DNA from: Porticoccus sp041581635
Lineage (GTDB): Bacteria > Pseudomonadota > Gammaproteobacteria > Pseudomonadales > Porticoccaceae
Direction of reading: 5' to 3'
Assembly (NCBI GenBank): GCA_041581635.1
Contig: JBFICW010000008.1
Coordinates: 13,328-77,327, forward strand
Length of the DNA: 64,000 nt
The position numbers and the translations under genes were made by a program. This document shows, piece by piece, positions 19,078 through 27,760 of this stretch; the stretch's first letter is position 1; the number at the start of each line of letters is the position of its first letter. Under the pieces are notes generated by a model, which did no database searches, was not told the origin of the DNA, and saw only the letters and a program-made list of their open reading frames with translations.

Positions 19078-19892
19078 ATGCCATCTCCATCAATCCGCTG
19101 ATCCATTTCACGAGAGGGCTCCGCTTCTGTCGGGTGACCGACAATTTTGGCCGGCACACCCGCAACAGTGGTGTGTGGAGGAACGGGATCCAGAACCAGG
19201 CTGCCAGCACCAATTTTGGCACCCTCACCCACATTGATATTACCAAGAATTTTTGCCCCCGCAGCAATCAGGACACCACAACCAATTTTTGGGTGCCGAT
19301 CGCCAGCCTGCGCACCCGTTCCTCCCAGAGTCACAGAGTGCAACATAGAGACATTATCGCCAATCACGGTTGTTTCTCCGATGACCAGGCCTGTGGCATG
19401 GTCAATCATAATGCCACGGCCGATCTTGGCACCCGGGTGGATATCAACGGCAAAGATTTCTGACACTCTATTTTGTAAATAAAGCGCCAGAGGTTGGCGG
19501 TTATTCCGCCACAGCCAGTTGGCCACGCGGTAGATCTGCAGGGCATGGAAACCCTTGAAATAAAGCAATGGCAAACAATACTGGTCACAGGCAGGATCCC
19601 GCTCGACATAGGCCGATAGATCCTTGCGCATACTGTCACAGATAGCAGGTTCTGCCGCCATGGCTTCAACAAACACTTCGCGAATGGTTAACGCCGATAA
19701 CACGCTATTATCAATTTGCGCGGCTAAATTATAGGCCAGCGCCCCTTCCAGAGACTGGTGACTCAACACTGAATCATAAAAGAAGCTGGTCAATACCGGC
19801 TCCTGCTGTGCTAGCAGCTCTACTTCATAGTGGATCGTCTCCCACAATGAATCGCGACCCTGGTTCACCTGCGATTTTTTCTGCTTACTCAT
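19074..19892 (-). CDS. cysE: Serine O-acetyltransferase
   Basis: A 272-residue enzyme making O-acetylserine from serine and acetyl-CoA, the first step of cysteine synthesis. An N-terminal helical domain is followed by left-handed beta-helix hexapeptide repeats from about residue 145, with the catalytic region HPGAKIGRGIMIDHATGLVI and the loop TLGGTGAQAGDRHPKIG. The protein ends in GDGI, the C-terminal tail that docks into the CysK active site in E. coli, so a cysteine synthase complex is likely. Starts three bases after the M15 peptidase gene. Confidence 0.95.
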   Translation of the reverse strand: MSKQKKSQVNQGRDSLWETIHYEVELLAQQEPVLTSFFYDSVLSHQSLEGALAYNLAAQIDNSVLSALTIREVFVEAMAAEPAICDSMRKDLSAYVERDPACDQYCLPLLYFKGFHALQIYRVANWLWRNNRQPLALYLQNRVSEIFAVDIHPGAKIGRGIMIDHATGLVIGETTVIGDNVSMLHSVTLGGTGAQAGDRHPKIGCGVLIAAGAKILGNINVGEGAKIGAGSLVLDPVPPHTTVAGVPAKIVGHPTEAEPSREMDQRIDGDGI

Positions 19893-19895
19893 TAC

Positions 19896-20594
19896 TCACT
19901 CGTGTTTTGCTGATGACTTGCTAAGGAAACCAGGAGAGATAAACCTCGAAATAATTTCATCAAGATTGGCTAGAATTGTATCCCGTAATACCAGATTACT
20001 ATTGTCCAATACGTCACGAATAAATGACAGATCCACCTGGGCTTCAAACTGTTGTGCGACCGGCGCATAACTCAAATGCCAAGGTTCCGGTGCAACACCA
20101 CCCCGGTCTACCGCGAAAGGCTCTAAAAAGCCATATGCCTCTGCATGGTCATCCAGCCAACAACGCAGCTCATAGAATGGGCCGCCCCTCTGATACTCAG
20201 CCGGAGTTAACTGTAGAACATAATCCGGGACAACTGCCCCAGCGTCCCAAATATCTATATCAGTGCCCCAGTGATGCCGAGAACAGCCCGGTAGCGCCGA
20301 CCAACGCAAAATGGCAAATGCTTTTTCCCGATCATCCAGACGACTCAGGTTAATCGGCTGACCGTTATCAGCCAGCACTTGCCGCTGCCCACGGGCCTTG
20401 GCATTCCAGATCGCCAACTGGCGCTTATAGGAACGAAAGCCGCTGGCCACCTGAAGATCGAACCCCTGTTTAGACGCCGCCGCCTGTAAAGCGATAAAAG
20501 GTTCTATCACGGCCTCATGCAGCAGACAGCCAACACTTAATTTTCTCAAGTGCCGTTCGGTTTTTCCGCTCAACATATCCGATCTGATCTGCAT
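19896..20594 (-). CDS. M15 family D-alanyl-D-alanine carboxypeptidase (VanY-like)
   Basis: A 232-residue zinc peptidase of the M15B/VanY group. Visible are QVASGFRSYKRQ (about 49-60), the zinc ligands in HHWGTDIDIWD (about 106-116) and the second histidine in EPWHLSYAP (about 170-178). There is no obvious signal peptide at this start, so it may act in the cytoplasm on recycled wall peptides, or the start may be wrong. It is first in an operon with cysE and dgkA, three bases ahead of cysE. Confidence 0.85.
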   Translation of the reverse strand: MQIRSDMLSGKTERHLRKLSVGCLLHEAVIEPFIALQAAASKQGFDLQVASGFRSYKRQLAIWNAKARGQRQVLADNGQPINLSRLDDREKAFAILRWSALPGCSRHHWGTDIDIWDAGAVVPDYVLQLTPAEYQRGGPFYELRCWLDDHAEAYGFLEPFAVDRGGVAPEPWHLSYAPVAQQFEAQVDLSFIRDVLDNSNLVLRDTILANLDEIISRFISPGFLSKSSAKHE

Positions 20595-20711
20595 AAACCC
20601 TTCAGGCCCACTCTAGGTACATAGTATTTAAGCACATTAATATGTGTAGCATTATTTTGCTATGCTGTGGCCACAACAAAAGAGGCAAGCACAAACAGGG
20701 AGCTGCTTACC

Positions 20712-21536
20712 ATGCAAGAAGAACTCGAACAGTTTCAGGCAATTTACAACACCATCATAGAATTCTTTGTTACCTACAGTTTTCAATTACTCGGTGCTCT
20801 TATCATATTGCTAATTGGCATGCTGGTGGCGAACCGAGTAGCCCGGTGGGTGTTAGCATTATGTGAAAAGAAAGGCCTGGATATCACCCTCAGTCGATTT
20901 ATAGGCAGCTTTGTAAGAATAGTCATCATTGTTGGGGTCGCCATAATAGCGCTAGGCAAGATAGGCATCAGTGTTACCCCGTTTGTTGCAGCTATCGGTG
21001 CTATTTCCCTAGGCGCTGGGTTGGCCGTACAGGGCCTGCTATCAAACTATGGAGCAGGACTAAATATCATTATCACCCGCCCGTTTGTTATTGGAGATAC
21101 CATTACTGTTCAGGGCGAGACTGGCTTGGTGGATGAGGTCCATTTAGCCTACACCGTGTTAAAAGACGAGGATGATGTTCGAATCACTATCCCCAATCGC
21201 CATATCGTCGGTGAAATTCTCCATAACTCCGCAGCTAATAAACTGGCAGAAACTGTCGTTGGTGTCAGCTACGGTTCTAACCCTGAGAAGGTCATGGAAG
21301 TACTCCATGCGGTGTTGAAACAGCAGGGTGTCGCCGAAACAAGAGCACCATTGATCGGTATCGATAGCTTTGGTGACAGCAGCATTAACTTTGGCATCCG
21401 ATTTTGGGTGCCCACGGAACGCTTCCACGAGTTACGTTTTGGTGTCAACAATGCCATTTACAATGCTCTGGATACCGCGGGTATCAACATCCCGTTCCCC
21501 CAAAGAGAAGTCCGCCTGCTCAACGAAACCCATTAA
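20712..21536 (+). CDS. Small-conductance mechanosensitive channel (MscS family)
   Basis: A 274-residue MscS-type channel that releases solutes on hypo-osmotic shock. Three membrane helices are visible (about residues 18-45, 60-85, 90-115); the third is the Gly/Ala-rich pore helix VAAIGAISLGAGLAVQGLLS. The beta domain follows with ITRPFVIGDTI and IPNRHIVGEIL. I chose the ATG at 20712 because GGGAG sits nine bases before it; a GTG at 20667 is in frame. Single gene, convergent with a pseudogene. Confidence 0.92.
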   Translation: MQEELEQFQAIYNTIIEFFVTYSFQLLGALIILLIGMLVANRVARWVLALCEKKGLDITLSRFIGSFVRIVIIVGVAIIALGKIGISVTPFVAAIGAISLGAGLAVQGLLSNYGAGLNIIITRPFVIGDTITVQGETGLVDEVHLAYTVLKDEDDVRITIPNRHIVGEILHNSAANKLAETVVGVSYGSNPEKVMEVLHAVLKQQGVAETRAPLIGIDSFGDSSINFGIRFWVPTERFHELRFGVNNAIYNALDTAGINIPFPQREVRLLNETH

Positions 21537-21573
21537 CGAAAAAAGAGACACTGGTATCAGCAATGGTGCCAGT

Positions 21574-22085
21574 TTACCTCTCTCCCCATTCGATCAAATG
21601 CGGATCAAAACCAGAGGAAAGGCTTGGTTTTACCACCTCAAAACAGGGTGATAAATCAAAATCCCTAGGCGTAAAAAGGCTGTGGTGCCGGATATGAGGA
21701 TTTCGCTGTAGGCCTCACGAAAGGCCGGGGCCAACGATTTCGCTACAGACACCTCTGGCAATATCGGATATCTAACTGACTGAAAAGACTATGCTATCAG
21801 CGACGAACAAATAGCCTGAGTTGAATCACCACTGCCCAATGGCAACACCCTTCGTTTCCAGCGATGGGGAACCGGAGGGGTCTGAATTAAATACCGTGTT
21901 AAATCCACAATGTTTTTAGGATCGTAACGGTGCCCCAATCTTTTCGTAGCAAAATCCAGCAATGAATTGATTTCATGCTCATCCAGCCCAACTGGCCGAC
22001 AGATACGAGTGTGGAGTTTGGCATAGCATTCACGAGAAAGGGTTACCACTACCAATTCAGGGCTTACATAATGCAGCTCGGACAA
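21574..22085 (-). pseudogene. Broken YiiX/YebB-like NlpC/P60 cysteine hydrolase gene
   Basis: The C-terminal two thirds of a permuted NlpC/P60-type hydrolase can be read. The first piece includes HTRICRPVGL, RLGHRYDPKNIVDLTRYL and the active-site block SGDSTQAICSSLIA. An in-frame TAG at 21789-21791 replaces what is normally a Gln codon, after which the family sequence continues in the same frame (SFQSVRYPILPEV). A one-base loss near 21697 shifts the frame, and HHSLFTPRDFDLSPCFEVVK follows to a stop at 21574. The N-terminal part with the catalytic histidine is missing. Two lesions plus a lost 5' end make a pseudogene the best reading. Confidence 0.85.
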
Positions 22086-22136
22086 TCTTCTTGTCAGCTA
22101 TCGACCAGCGCCAAGAAATCAACCCTGCTGACAAAT

Positions 22137-22613
22137 TTACAGACCAACATCCAGAGATCCAGACTCTACGACGGTGATCGGAAACTTCCACCAGGCGGTA
22201 CTTATTCTGGTTTCCAGTTCAAATTCTACCGGCCCACCACTACTGTTCATTAGCGACTCCAAGGCCCTAAATCCGCCAAAGATATTGGCAGTGGCCTGTA
22301 GTTTTATCGTGGACTGACTGAAAGCCGGGATGGGTTTTAATCCTGAGGAGACGCCACTAACCACCTTGTGCCCTTGCAGTTTGAGGTGATAGGACAGCCC
22401 GGAAATTTTAAGTGCAGCATCGTTTGAATTTAAGATATTTAAGGTGATCAGAAAACGTTGCTCAAGCCCCTGACGGGAAAGAGGCTCAATATTAGTTAAT
22501 TGTACTTCAGGCTGTTGATACCCAGGCGTCCAGATGGCGCAGGAGGTGAGCAACCAGATCATGGCAAGCAGCCCAGTGCCCTTTATCGCTCTCGTGACTT
22601 TAATTTGCCCCAT
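22137..22613 (-). CDS. LEA type 2 family lipoprotein
   Basis: A 158-residue putative lipoprotein. The hydrophobic leader ends in the lipobox LLTSC, with the acylated cysteine at about residue 25. The mature part has the LEA14-like beta-sandwich pattern (VQLTNIEPLSRQGLEQRFLI, LNSNDAALKISGLSYHL). LEA2-type lipoproteins are common in gammaproteobacteria; the role is unknown. I chose the ATG at 22613 because AGAGG is six bases before it; a TTG at 22628 would abut the broken gene next door. It is the only intact gene between two pseudogenes. Confidence 0.8.
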   Translation of the reverse strand: MGQIKVTRAIKGTGLLAMIWLLTSCAIWTPGYQQPEVQLTNIEPLSRQGLEQRFLITLNILNSNDAALKISGLSYHLKLQGHKVVSGVSSGLKPIPAFSQSTIKLQATANIFGGFRALESLMNSSGGPVEFELETRISTAWWKFPITVVESGSLDVGL

Positions 22614-22628
22614 AAACAGCCTCTTCAA

Positions 22629-23578
22629 TTAGTCATCTATATCCGGTTCAAAAAACAACCACATTACTTGTGGAAACTCAGCTCTGAAAGCTGACTCCAC
22701 CTGATTAATCTGTTCAATCAATACTGTACCGCTACCGACGGGATGCACCTCTGCTTTCACAGCAACCATCACATCCGCGCCCATTTGCAGGGTGACGACA
22801 TTAAATACCTTGGACACTGTAGACTGTTGCTGAAGAAAATTCACCATCGCTTTTTTCACCTGGGGCTTAACACCCTGGCCGGCGAGCAATGCTTTGACCT
22901 CAACCCCCACCAATAGCGCGATCACAATCAACAGTAGGCCAATGGTTATGCTCCCCAGAGCATCGTATAAAGGATCACCGGTGATCATCGTGGCAGACAG
23001 GGCTATCAAGGCAAATGTTAACCCCAGCGGGCCGCCAAGTCCTCGCCAAACACCACCAGCAACTCACTGTGCCGGGTTTCCCTGAACCAATGCCATAACG
23101 TCCTGCCCTGACGCACTTTGTTGATCTCTTTCAGACAACCAAGCAGCGACAGGCCTTCGGCGATCACGGCAAATAGCAGAACGCTAATTGCAATCCAGGG
23201 TGATTCCAATGGTTCCGGTGAATGAAGCTTATGCCAACCCTCATACACCGAAAAAATGCCACCCACGGAAAAGAGCAGCAATGCCACGATAAATGACCAG
23301 AAGTAGATTTCTTTACCGTAGCCCAACGGATAATCAGGCTAAGGTGGTCGTTTCGCCCGCTTCATGCCTAGCAGTAGTAACAACTGGTTTATCGTGTCGG
23401 CAAGGGAGTGAATAGCTTCAGCTAACATTGCGCCAGAATTTGTCACGGCAGCGGCGATCCCCTTGGCAATGGCAATAGCAGCATTTGCCATAAGAGCATA
23501 AAGAATACTTCTGATAGAATCAGCGCCACCTGACACAGGTTTTCTCCCAGCTATTGAATTTTTCGAAACAGATAGCAT
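22629..23578 (-). pseudogene. Broken cation diffusion facilitator (CDF) transporter gene
   Basis: Three consecutive frames together spell one CDF-type transporter of about 315 residues. The first ends at KRAKRPP with an in-frame TAG at 23339-23341; the next continues in the same frame with PDYPLGYGKEIYFWSFIVAL, the family order. Near 23025-23036 the frame shifts within FGEDLAA, and the last part resumes as LTFALIALSATMITGD to the end. Metal-site residues HSLAD (about residue 57) are present. One nonsense codon and one indel make a functional protein unlikely. CDF proteins export zinc, iron or related metals. Confidence 0.87.
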
Positions 23579-23635
23579 CTTATAGAGAGCAAACTACAGA
23601 CACCACACTGACAGAGCAGACTAAGGAGACGTCGA

Positions 23636-24529
23636 GTGTTACGAATTGGGTTATTCATGGCAACCAACATTGCCATACTGGCATTGTTTACTATTATTTT
23701 TCAGGTTTTTGGGCTTGAGCAATATCTTGCCTCTCAGGGCATCAACGCCAACCTTGCAGGCCTACTCATCATGTGCGCCATGTTTGGTTTTGGTGGTTCA
23801 CTGATATCACTACTGATTTCCAAGTGGATGGCCAAAAGAAGCTCTGGCACCCGAATCATTAGCCAACCCAGTACGCCCGATGAACGCTGGTTAATGGAAA
23901 CTGTCGCCGATTTAGCCAAAAAAGCCGATATCGGTATGCCTGAAGTGGGCATATTCCCCGCCCAGCAATCCAACGCATTCGCCACAGGATGGAACAAAGA
24001 CAATGCATTAGTTGCCGTCAGTGCGGGACTTCTACATCGATTCGATAAAGAAGAAGTCCGCGCTGTACTTGCCCATGAAATTGGTCACGTAGCCAATGGC
24101 GATATGATTACCCTGACACTCATTCAAGGTATACTGAATACCTTTGTCATGTTCTTTGCACGTATTCTTGGCTCGATCATTGACAAAGCTATCTTCAAAA
24201 ATGAACGCGGTAACGGTATTGGCTATTTTGTTATTGTGATGGTGTTACAAGTGGTTCTCGGAATTTTTGCCTCGATGATTGTCATGGCCTTCTCCCGCTG
24301 GCGAGAATATCGGGCCGACAATGCCGGGGCTCAGCTGGCCGGGCGAGGTGCAATGATTGCCGCACTGCAAAAACTACAGGCGGAAACCCAGGCACATGTA
24401 CCGAACCAGATGCCTGACACTCTCACCGCCTTCGGTATCTCCAGTGGCTGGAAACAACATGCCAGCCGGCTGTTTATGTCCCACCCGCCGCTGGAAGAAC
24501 GTATCGATGCGCTACGCCGTGGTCTCTAA
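23636..24529 (+). CDS. htpX: Protease HtpX, membrane zinc metalloprotease
   Basis: A 297-residue inner-membrane M48 peptidase in membrane-protein quality control. Two membrane segments lie at the N-terminus (about residues 4-25 and 35-57), the zinc motif HEIGH is at about 146-150, and two further hydrophobic segments follow before the third zinc ligand region WREYRADNAG. The start is GTG at 23636, with AAGGAG seven bases before; MLRIGLFLATNIAI aligns with the family start. The Rieske gene overlaps its 3' end. Confidence 0.94.
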   Translation: MLRIGLFMATNIAILALFTIIFQVFGLEQYLASQGINANLAGLLIMCAMFGFGGSLISLLISKWMAKRSSGTRIISQPSTPDERWLMETVADLAKKADIGMPEVGIFPAQQSNAFATGWNKDNALVAVSAGLLHRFDKEEVRAVLAHEIGHVANGDMITLTLIQGILNTFVMFFARILGSIIDKAIFKNERGNGIGYFVIVMVLQVVLGIFASMIVMAFSRWREYRADNAGAQLAGRGAMIAALQKLQAETQAHVPNQMPDTLTAFGISSGWKQHASRLFMSHPPLEERIDALRRGL

Positions 24530-24878
24530 CACATTGCAGCAGATCTGCAGGTTAGATGAGCTACCAGAATACGGTGGAAAAGAGCTGACATTGAACGGCG
24601 AAGCATACTTTGCCGTTCGTTTCGGTCAGAGCGTGTATGCCTATCGCAACTACTGCCCTCATCTGGGACTGCCGCTAAATCTAATGCCCGATAAGTTTCT
24701 GGATTATGACAAACGCTATATTCAGTGCAGCAGTCACGGGGCTCTATTTAAGATTGAAACCGGTTTATGTGTAGCAGGCCCCTGTCAGGGGAAATCACTG
24801 CAACCATTAGCCACCGAAATAATAGAAGGTACCGTTTTTATCGTTGCGCCGACTTCGGTAACAAACTCTGGCGCATAA
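24507..24878 (+). CDS. Rieske 2Fe-2S domain protein
   Basis: A 123-residue protein of the small Rieske ferredoxin type (NirD or dioxygenase-ferredoxin like). The iron-sulfur ligands are CPH (about residue 48-50) and CSSH (about 72-75). There is no membrane segment, so it is soluble and probably an electron carrier or a regulatory domain. The start is taken as the ATG at 24507, giving a 23-base overlap with htpX; a GTG at 24519 is possible. No oxygenase partner lies nearby, so its electron partner is unknown. Confidence 0.85.
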   Translation: MRYAVVSNTLQQICRLDELPEYGGKELTLNGEAYFAVRFGQSVYAYRNYCPHLGLPLNLMPDKFLDYDKRYIQCSSHGALFKIETGLCVAGPCQGKSLQPLATEIIEGTVFIVAPTSVTNSGA

Positions 24879-24986
24879 CCAGAATAACTCACCCAGAAGC
24901 ATTGAATTTTACGACCTCGTCCCCATCTTACTTTTTAGCCATTAACCCCCCAGTCATTTAATGGAAATCCTCACAGGAGACCTCCC

Positions 24987-25526
24987 TTGGAACAATATCG
25001 TGGCACCACTATTCTCTCCGTGCGCCGCAATGGCAAAGTTGTCATCGGCGGAGACGGCCAAGTAACACTCGGCAATACCGTCATGAAGGGCAATGCCCGC
25101 AAAGTACGCCGCCTCTACAACGATCAAGTAATCGCAGGGTTTGCAGGTGGAACAGCAGATGCCTTCACTCTATTTGAGCGCTTTGAGGCGAAACTCGAAG
25201 AACACCGCGGCAACCTTACTCGCGCCGCTGTAGAGTTGGCCAAAGACTGGCGCTCAGACCGGATTCTGAGAAAACTGGAAGCACTGTTGGCCGTAGCCGA
25301 TAAAGATGCATCCCTGATCATCACTGGCAACGGCGATGTCATTCAGCCCGAGGACGATTTAATCGCCATCGGTTCTGGTGGCCCCTTTGCCCAATCTGGT
25401 GCAAGAGCACTACTCGAGAACACCGACCTCGATGCCAGATCTATCGTAGAAAAAGGTTTGGAAATTGCAGGGGATATCTGCATCTACACGAACCATAACC
25501 GCACCATCGAAGAACTTGAATACTAA
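24987..25526 (+). CDS. hslV: ATP-dependent protease subunit HslV
   Basis: The peptidase subunit of the HslUV (ClpYQ) protease, 179 residues. The catalytic N-terminal threonine is in GTTILSVRRNGKVVIGGDG. Start codon is TTG at 24987, with AGGAG seven bases before, so the precursor carries a short leader MEQYRG that must be removed to free the threonine; E. coli HslV loses only its Met. The remaining features (GNTVMKGNARKVRRLY, AGFAGGTADAFTLFERFE) are standard. hslU follows after 144 bases. Confidence 0.95.
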   Translation: MEQYRGTTILSVRRNGKVVIGGDGQVTLGNTVMKGNARKVRRLYNDQVIAGFAGGTADAFTLFERFEAKLEEHRGNLTRAAVELAKDWRSDRILRKLEALLAVADKDASLIITGNGDVIQPEDDLIAIGSGGPFAQSGARALLENTDLDARSIVEKGLEIAGDICIYTNHNRTIEELEY

Positions 25527-25670
25527 GCATTGAGATCTTGGGTATTAAACCCAAATACTGGACTTGGCTACTCATAAAAAGTAGCACTCGATGACTAGAT
25601 AAATATGAATTAGAGAAGTGCCTGAATAACAATTATCTCGGGGCTTCAGAGACAAACAAGGTTTATTACC

Positions 25671-26996
25671 ATGTCAAATATGACACCTCGCGAAATTGTC
25701 CACGAGCTGGACACGCACATCGTTGGTCAGGATGCCGCAAAACGGGCCGTTGCCATTGCCCTGCGGAACCGCTGGCGCCGTATGCAGCTTACCCAAGAAC
25801 TGCGTGCTGAAGTCACCCCCAAAAATATTCTCATGATTGGCCCTACCGGCGTCGGTAAAACTGAAATTGCCCGGCGATTGGCACGACTGGCCAACGCCCC
25901 CTTTGTCAAAGTAGAAGCCACAAAATTTACCGAAGTAGGTTATGTGGGCAAAGACGTGGAGTCTATTATTCGCGATCTGGTAGAAACCTCGGTTAAACAA
26001 CTTCGCGAACAGGAAATGCACAAAGTTCAGCAGCGTGCCATGGATGCGGCAGAAGAGCGGGTATTGGATGCATTGTTGCCACCCGCTCGCGGCGTCGAAG
26101 AAGAACCGACAGAATCCACCACTCGTCAGGTATTTCGTAAAAAACTTCGCGAAGGTGAATTGAACGACAAAGAAATTGAAGTCGATGTCAGTGATGCCCC
26201 TATAGGCGTTGAGATTATGGCACCACCCGGCATGGAAGAAATGACCAATCAGCTTCAAGGTATGTTTTCTAATATGGGGAAAAACAAAACCAGCAAACGG
26301 AAAATGACCGTAGCCCAAGCCATGGCTCAAATCAGCGAAGAAGAAGCGGCCAAACTGGTTAACGAAGAAGAACTGAAAATCCGAGCCGTAGAATCCGCCG
26401 AACAAAACGGCATTGTCTTCATTGATGAAATCGACAAAGTAGCCAAGCGTGGCGAAACATCTGGTACCGATGTATCCCGAGAAGGTGTACAGCGCGATTT
26501 ACTACCCTTGATCGAAGGCTGTACCGTCACCACCAAATACGGCATGGTAAAAACCGATCATATTCTGTTTATTGCCTCTGGTGCATTCCACTTTTCCAAA
26601 CCCTCTGACCTCATCCCCGAAATGCAGGGCAGACTACCCATTCGTGTGGAGCTAACCTCACTCACCAGCGAAGACTTTGAACGTATTCTCACCGAACCCA
26701 GCGCTTCTCTCACCGAGCAGTACCGGGAACTTCTAGCCACGGAAGGCCTGGAAGTTAACTTCCATCCAGATGGTGTAAAACGGATTGCTGAAATTGCCTT
26801 TGAGGTCAACGAACGAACCGAGAACATTGGTGCCCGTCGCCTCCACACCATTATGGAGCGACTGCTGGAAGAAATTTCCTTCGAAGCATCCGACCTTGGA
26901 GCCAAAAATGAAACCATCAACATTAATCAAACCTATGTGGACGATCACCTGAACGATATTTCACAGAATGAGGATTTATCCCGGTTTATCCTATAA
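25671..26996 (+). CDS. hslU: ATP-dependent protease ATPase subunit HslU
   Basis: The 441-residue AAA+ unfoldase that feeds proteins to HslV. Walker A is GPTGVGKTE (about residues 58-66), Walker B is FIDEIDK (about 249-255), and the pore loop GYVGKD sits near residue 90. The I-domain lies between about residues 110 and 240 and includes a charged stretch with RMTVAQA-like sequence. The C-terminus ends in DLSRFIL, the tail that docks into HslV. AAGG is about ten bases before the ATG. Confidence 0.97.
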   Translation: MSNMTPREIVHELDTHIVGQDAAKRAVAIALRNRWRRMQLTQELRAEVTPKNILMIGPTGVGKTEIARRLARLANAPFVKVEATKFTEVGYVGKDVESIIRDLVETSVKQLREQEMHKVQQRAMDAAEERVLDALLPPARGVEEEPTESTTRQVFRKKLREGELNDKEIEVDVSDAPIGVEIMAPPGMEEMTNQLQGMFSNMGKNKTSKRKMTVAQAMAQISEEEAAKLVNEEELKIRAVESAEQNGIVFIDEIDKVAKRGETSGTDVSREGVQRDLLPLIEGCTVTTKYGMVKTDHILFIASGAFHFSKPSDLIPEMQGRLPIRVELTSLTSEDFERILTEPSASLTEQYRELLATEGLEVNFHPDGVKRIAEIAFEVNERTENIGARRLHTIMERLLEEISFEASDLGAKNETININQTYVDDHLNDISQNEDLSRFIL

Positions 26997-27161
26997 CCTA
27001 TGGCCTGCGTGCAAATTTAGATTCAAGGGTGCTTCTAAAAATAGTGATTTTTTTGTGAGAGCAAGGAAGCACCGCGCGCAAAACCGGAATGTATACGACA
27101 TACATGAGGATTTGAGCACGGAGCTGACGCGAAAAAAGCGCATTTTTAGAGGTACACTTAT

Positions 27162-27545
27162 ATGGTTCCAACGAAAATAAAACTTCACAAAGAAGAGGGA
27201 AGCCTATCTCTGGAATACGCAGATGGAAGCCACTTCACCCTTACCGGTGAATACCTTCGCATACACTCCCCCAGCGCCGAAGTTCGCGGCCATGGCAGGG
27301 GGCAGGAAATCCTTCAACATGGTAAAAAAGAGGTCAAAGTTACCGGCCTGACACCCTCTGGTAACTATGCCCTGCAGCTCACCTTCAGTGACGGCCACGA
27401 TACCGGCATTTATAGCTGGGACTACCTCTTTGATCTCGCCACCAACCACAGTAAATACTGGCAGAATTATCTGGCTGCATTACATGAGGCCGGAAAACGA
27501 AGGGAGGCCGACGTTCAGGTGGTTCAATTCCAGAACCCCAAATAA
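27162..27545 (+). CDS. DUF971 domain protein (gamma-butyrobetaine hydroxylase-like N-terminal domain)
   Basis: A 127-residue protein of the DUF971 family. Typical features are LEYADGSHFTLTGEYLRIHS (about 17-36), the G-P/S-NYAL segment LTPSGNYALQLTFSDGHDTG (about 63-82) and the strong signature IYSWDYLFDLA (about 83-93). The domain is also found in gamma-butyrobetaine hydroxylase and in iron-sulfur proteins, and this gene directly follows hslVU in pseudomonads and relatives, as here. Molecular role unknown. Confidence 0.92.
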   Translation: MVPTKIKLHKEEGSLSLEYADGSHFTLTGEYLRIHSPSAEVRGHGRGQEILQHGKKEVKVTGLTPSGNYALQLTFSDGHDTGIYSWDYLFDLATNHSKYWQNYLAALHEAGKRREADVQVVQFQNPK

Positions 27546-27760
27546 GATTGTGTTCAGTTTTGCTAAACGCTTACCACTTTTATTCGCTCAAGGAAAAACC
27601 CGAAACATAGCCCACCCCAATATAACCAACCCAAACAAATTCATTTGTAACACCCATAGAGTGCTATTATGAACGCCGCCCAAAACTACCCGTAGAGAAC
27701 AACTTAAAAAAACCGGTAAAGGCCTATCGAAAACTAGTACGACTATGGATCTTATAACCA

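Noticed and set aside
21574..23578. TAG codons as read-through or recoded codons
   Set aside because: Both genes with an in-frame TAG also have a frameshift, and many intact genes here end in TAG. Recoding would not rescue them.
25674..26405. A 243-codon open frame on the minus strand
   Set aside because: It lies entirely inside hslU, is antisense to it, has no ribosome-binding site and a composition (Phe, His-rich) typical of a mirror frame.
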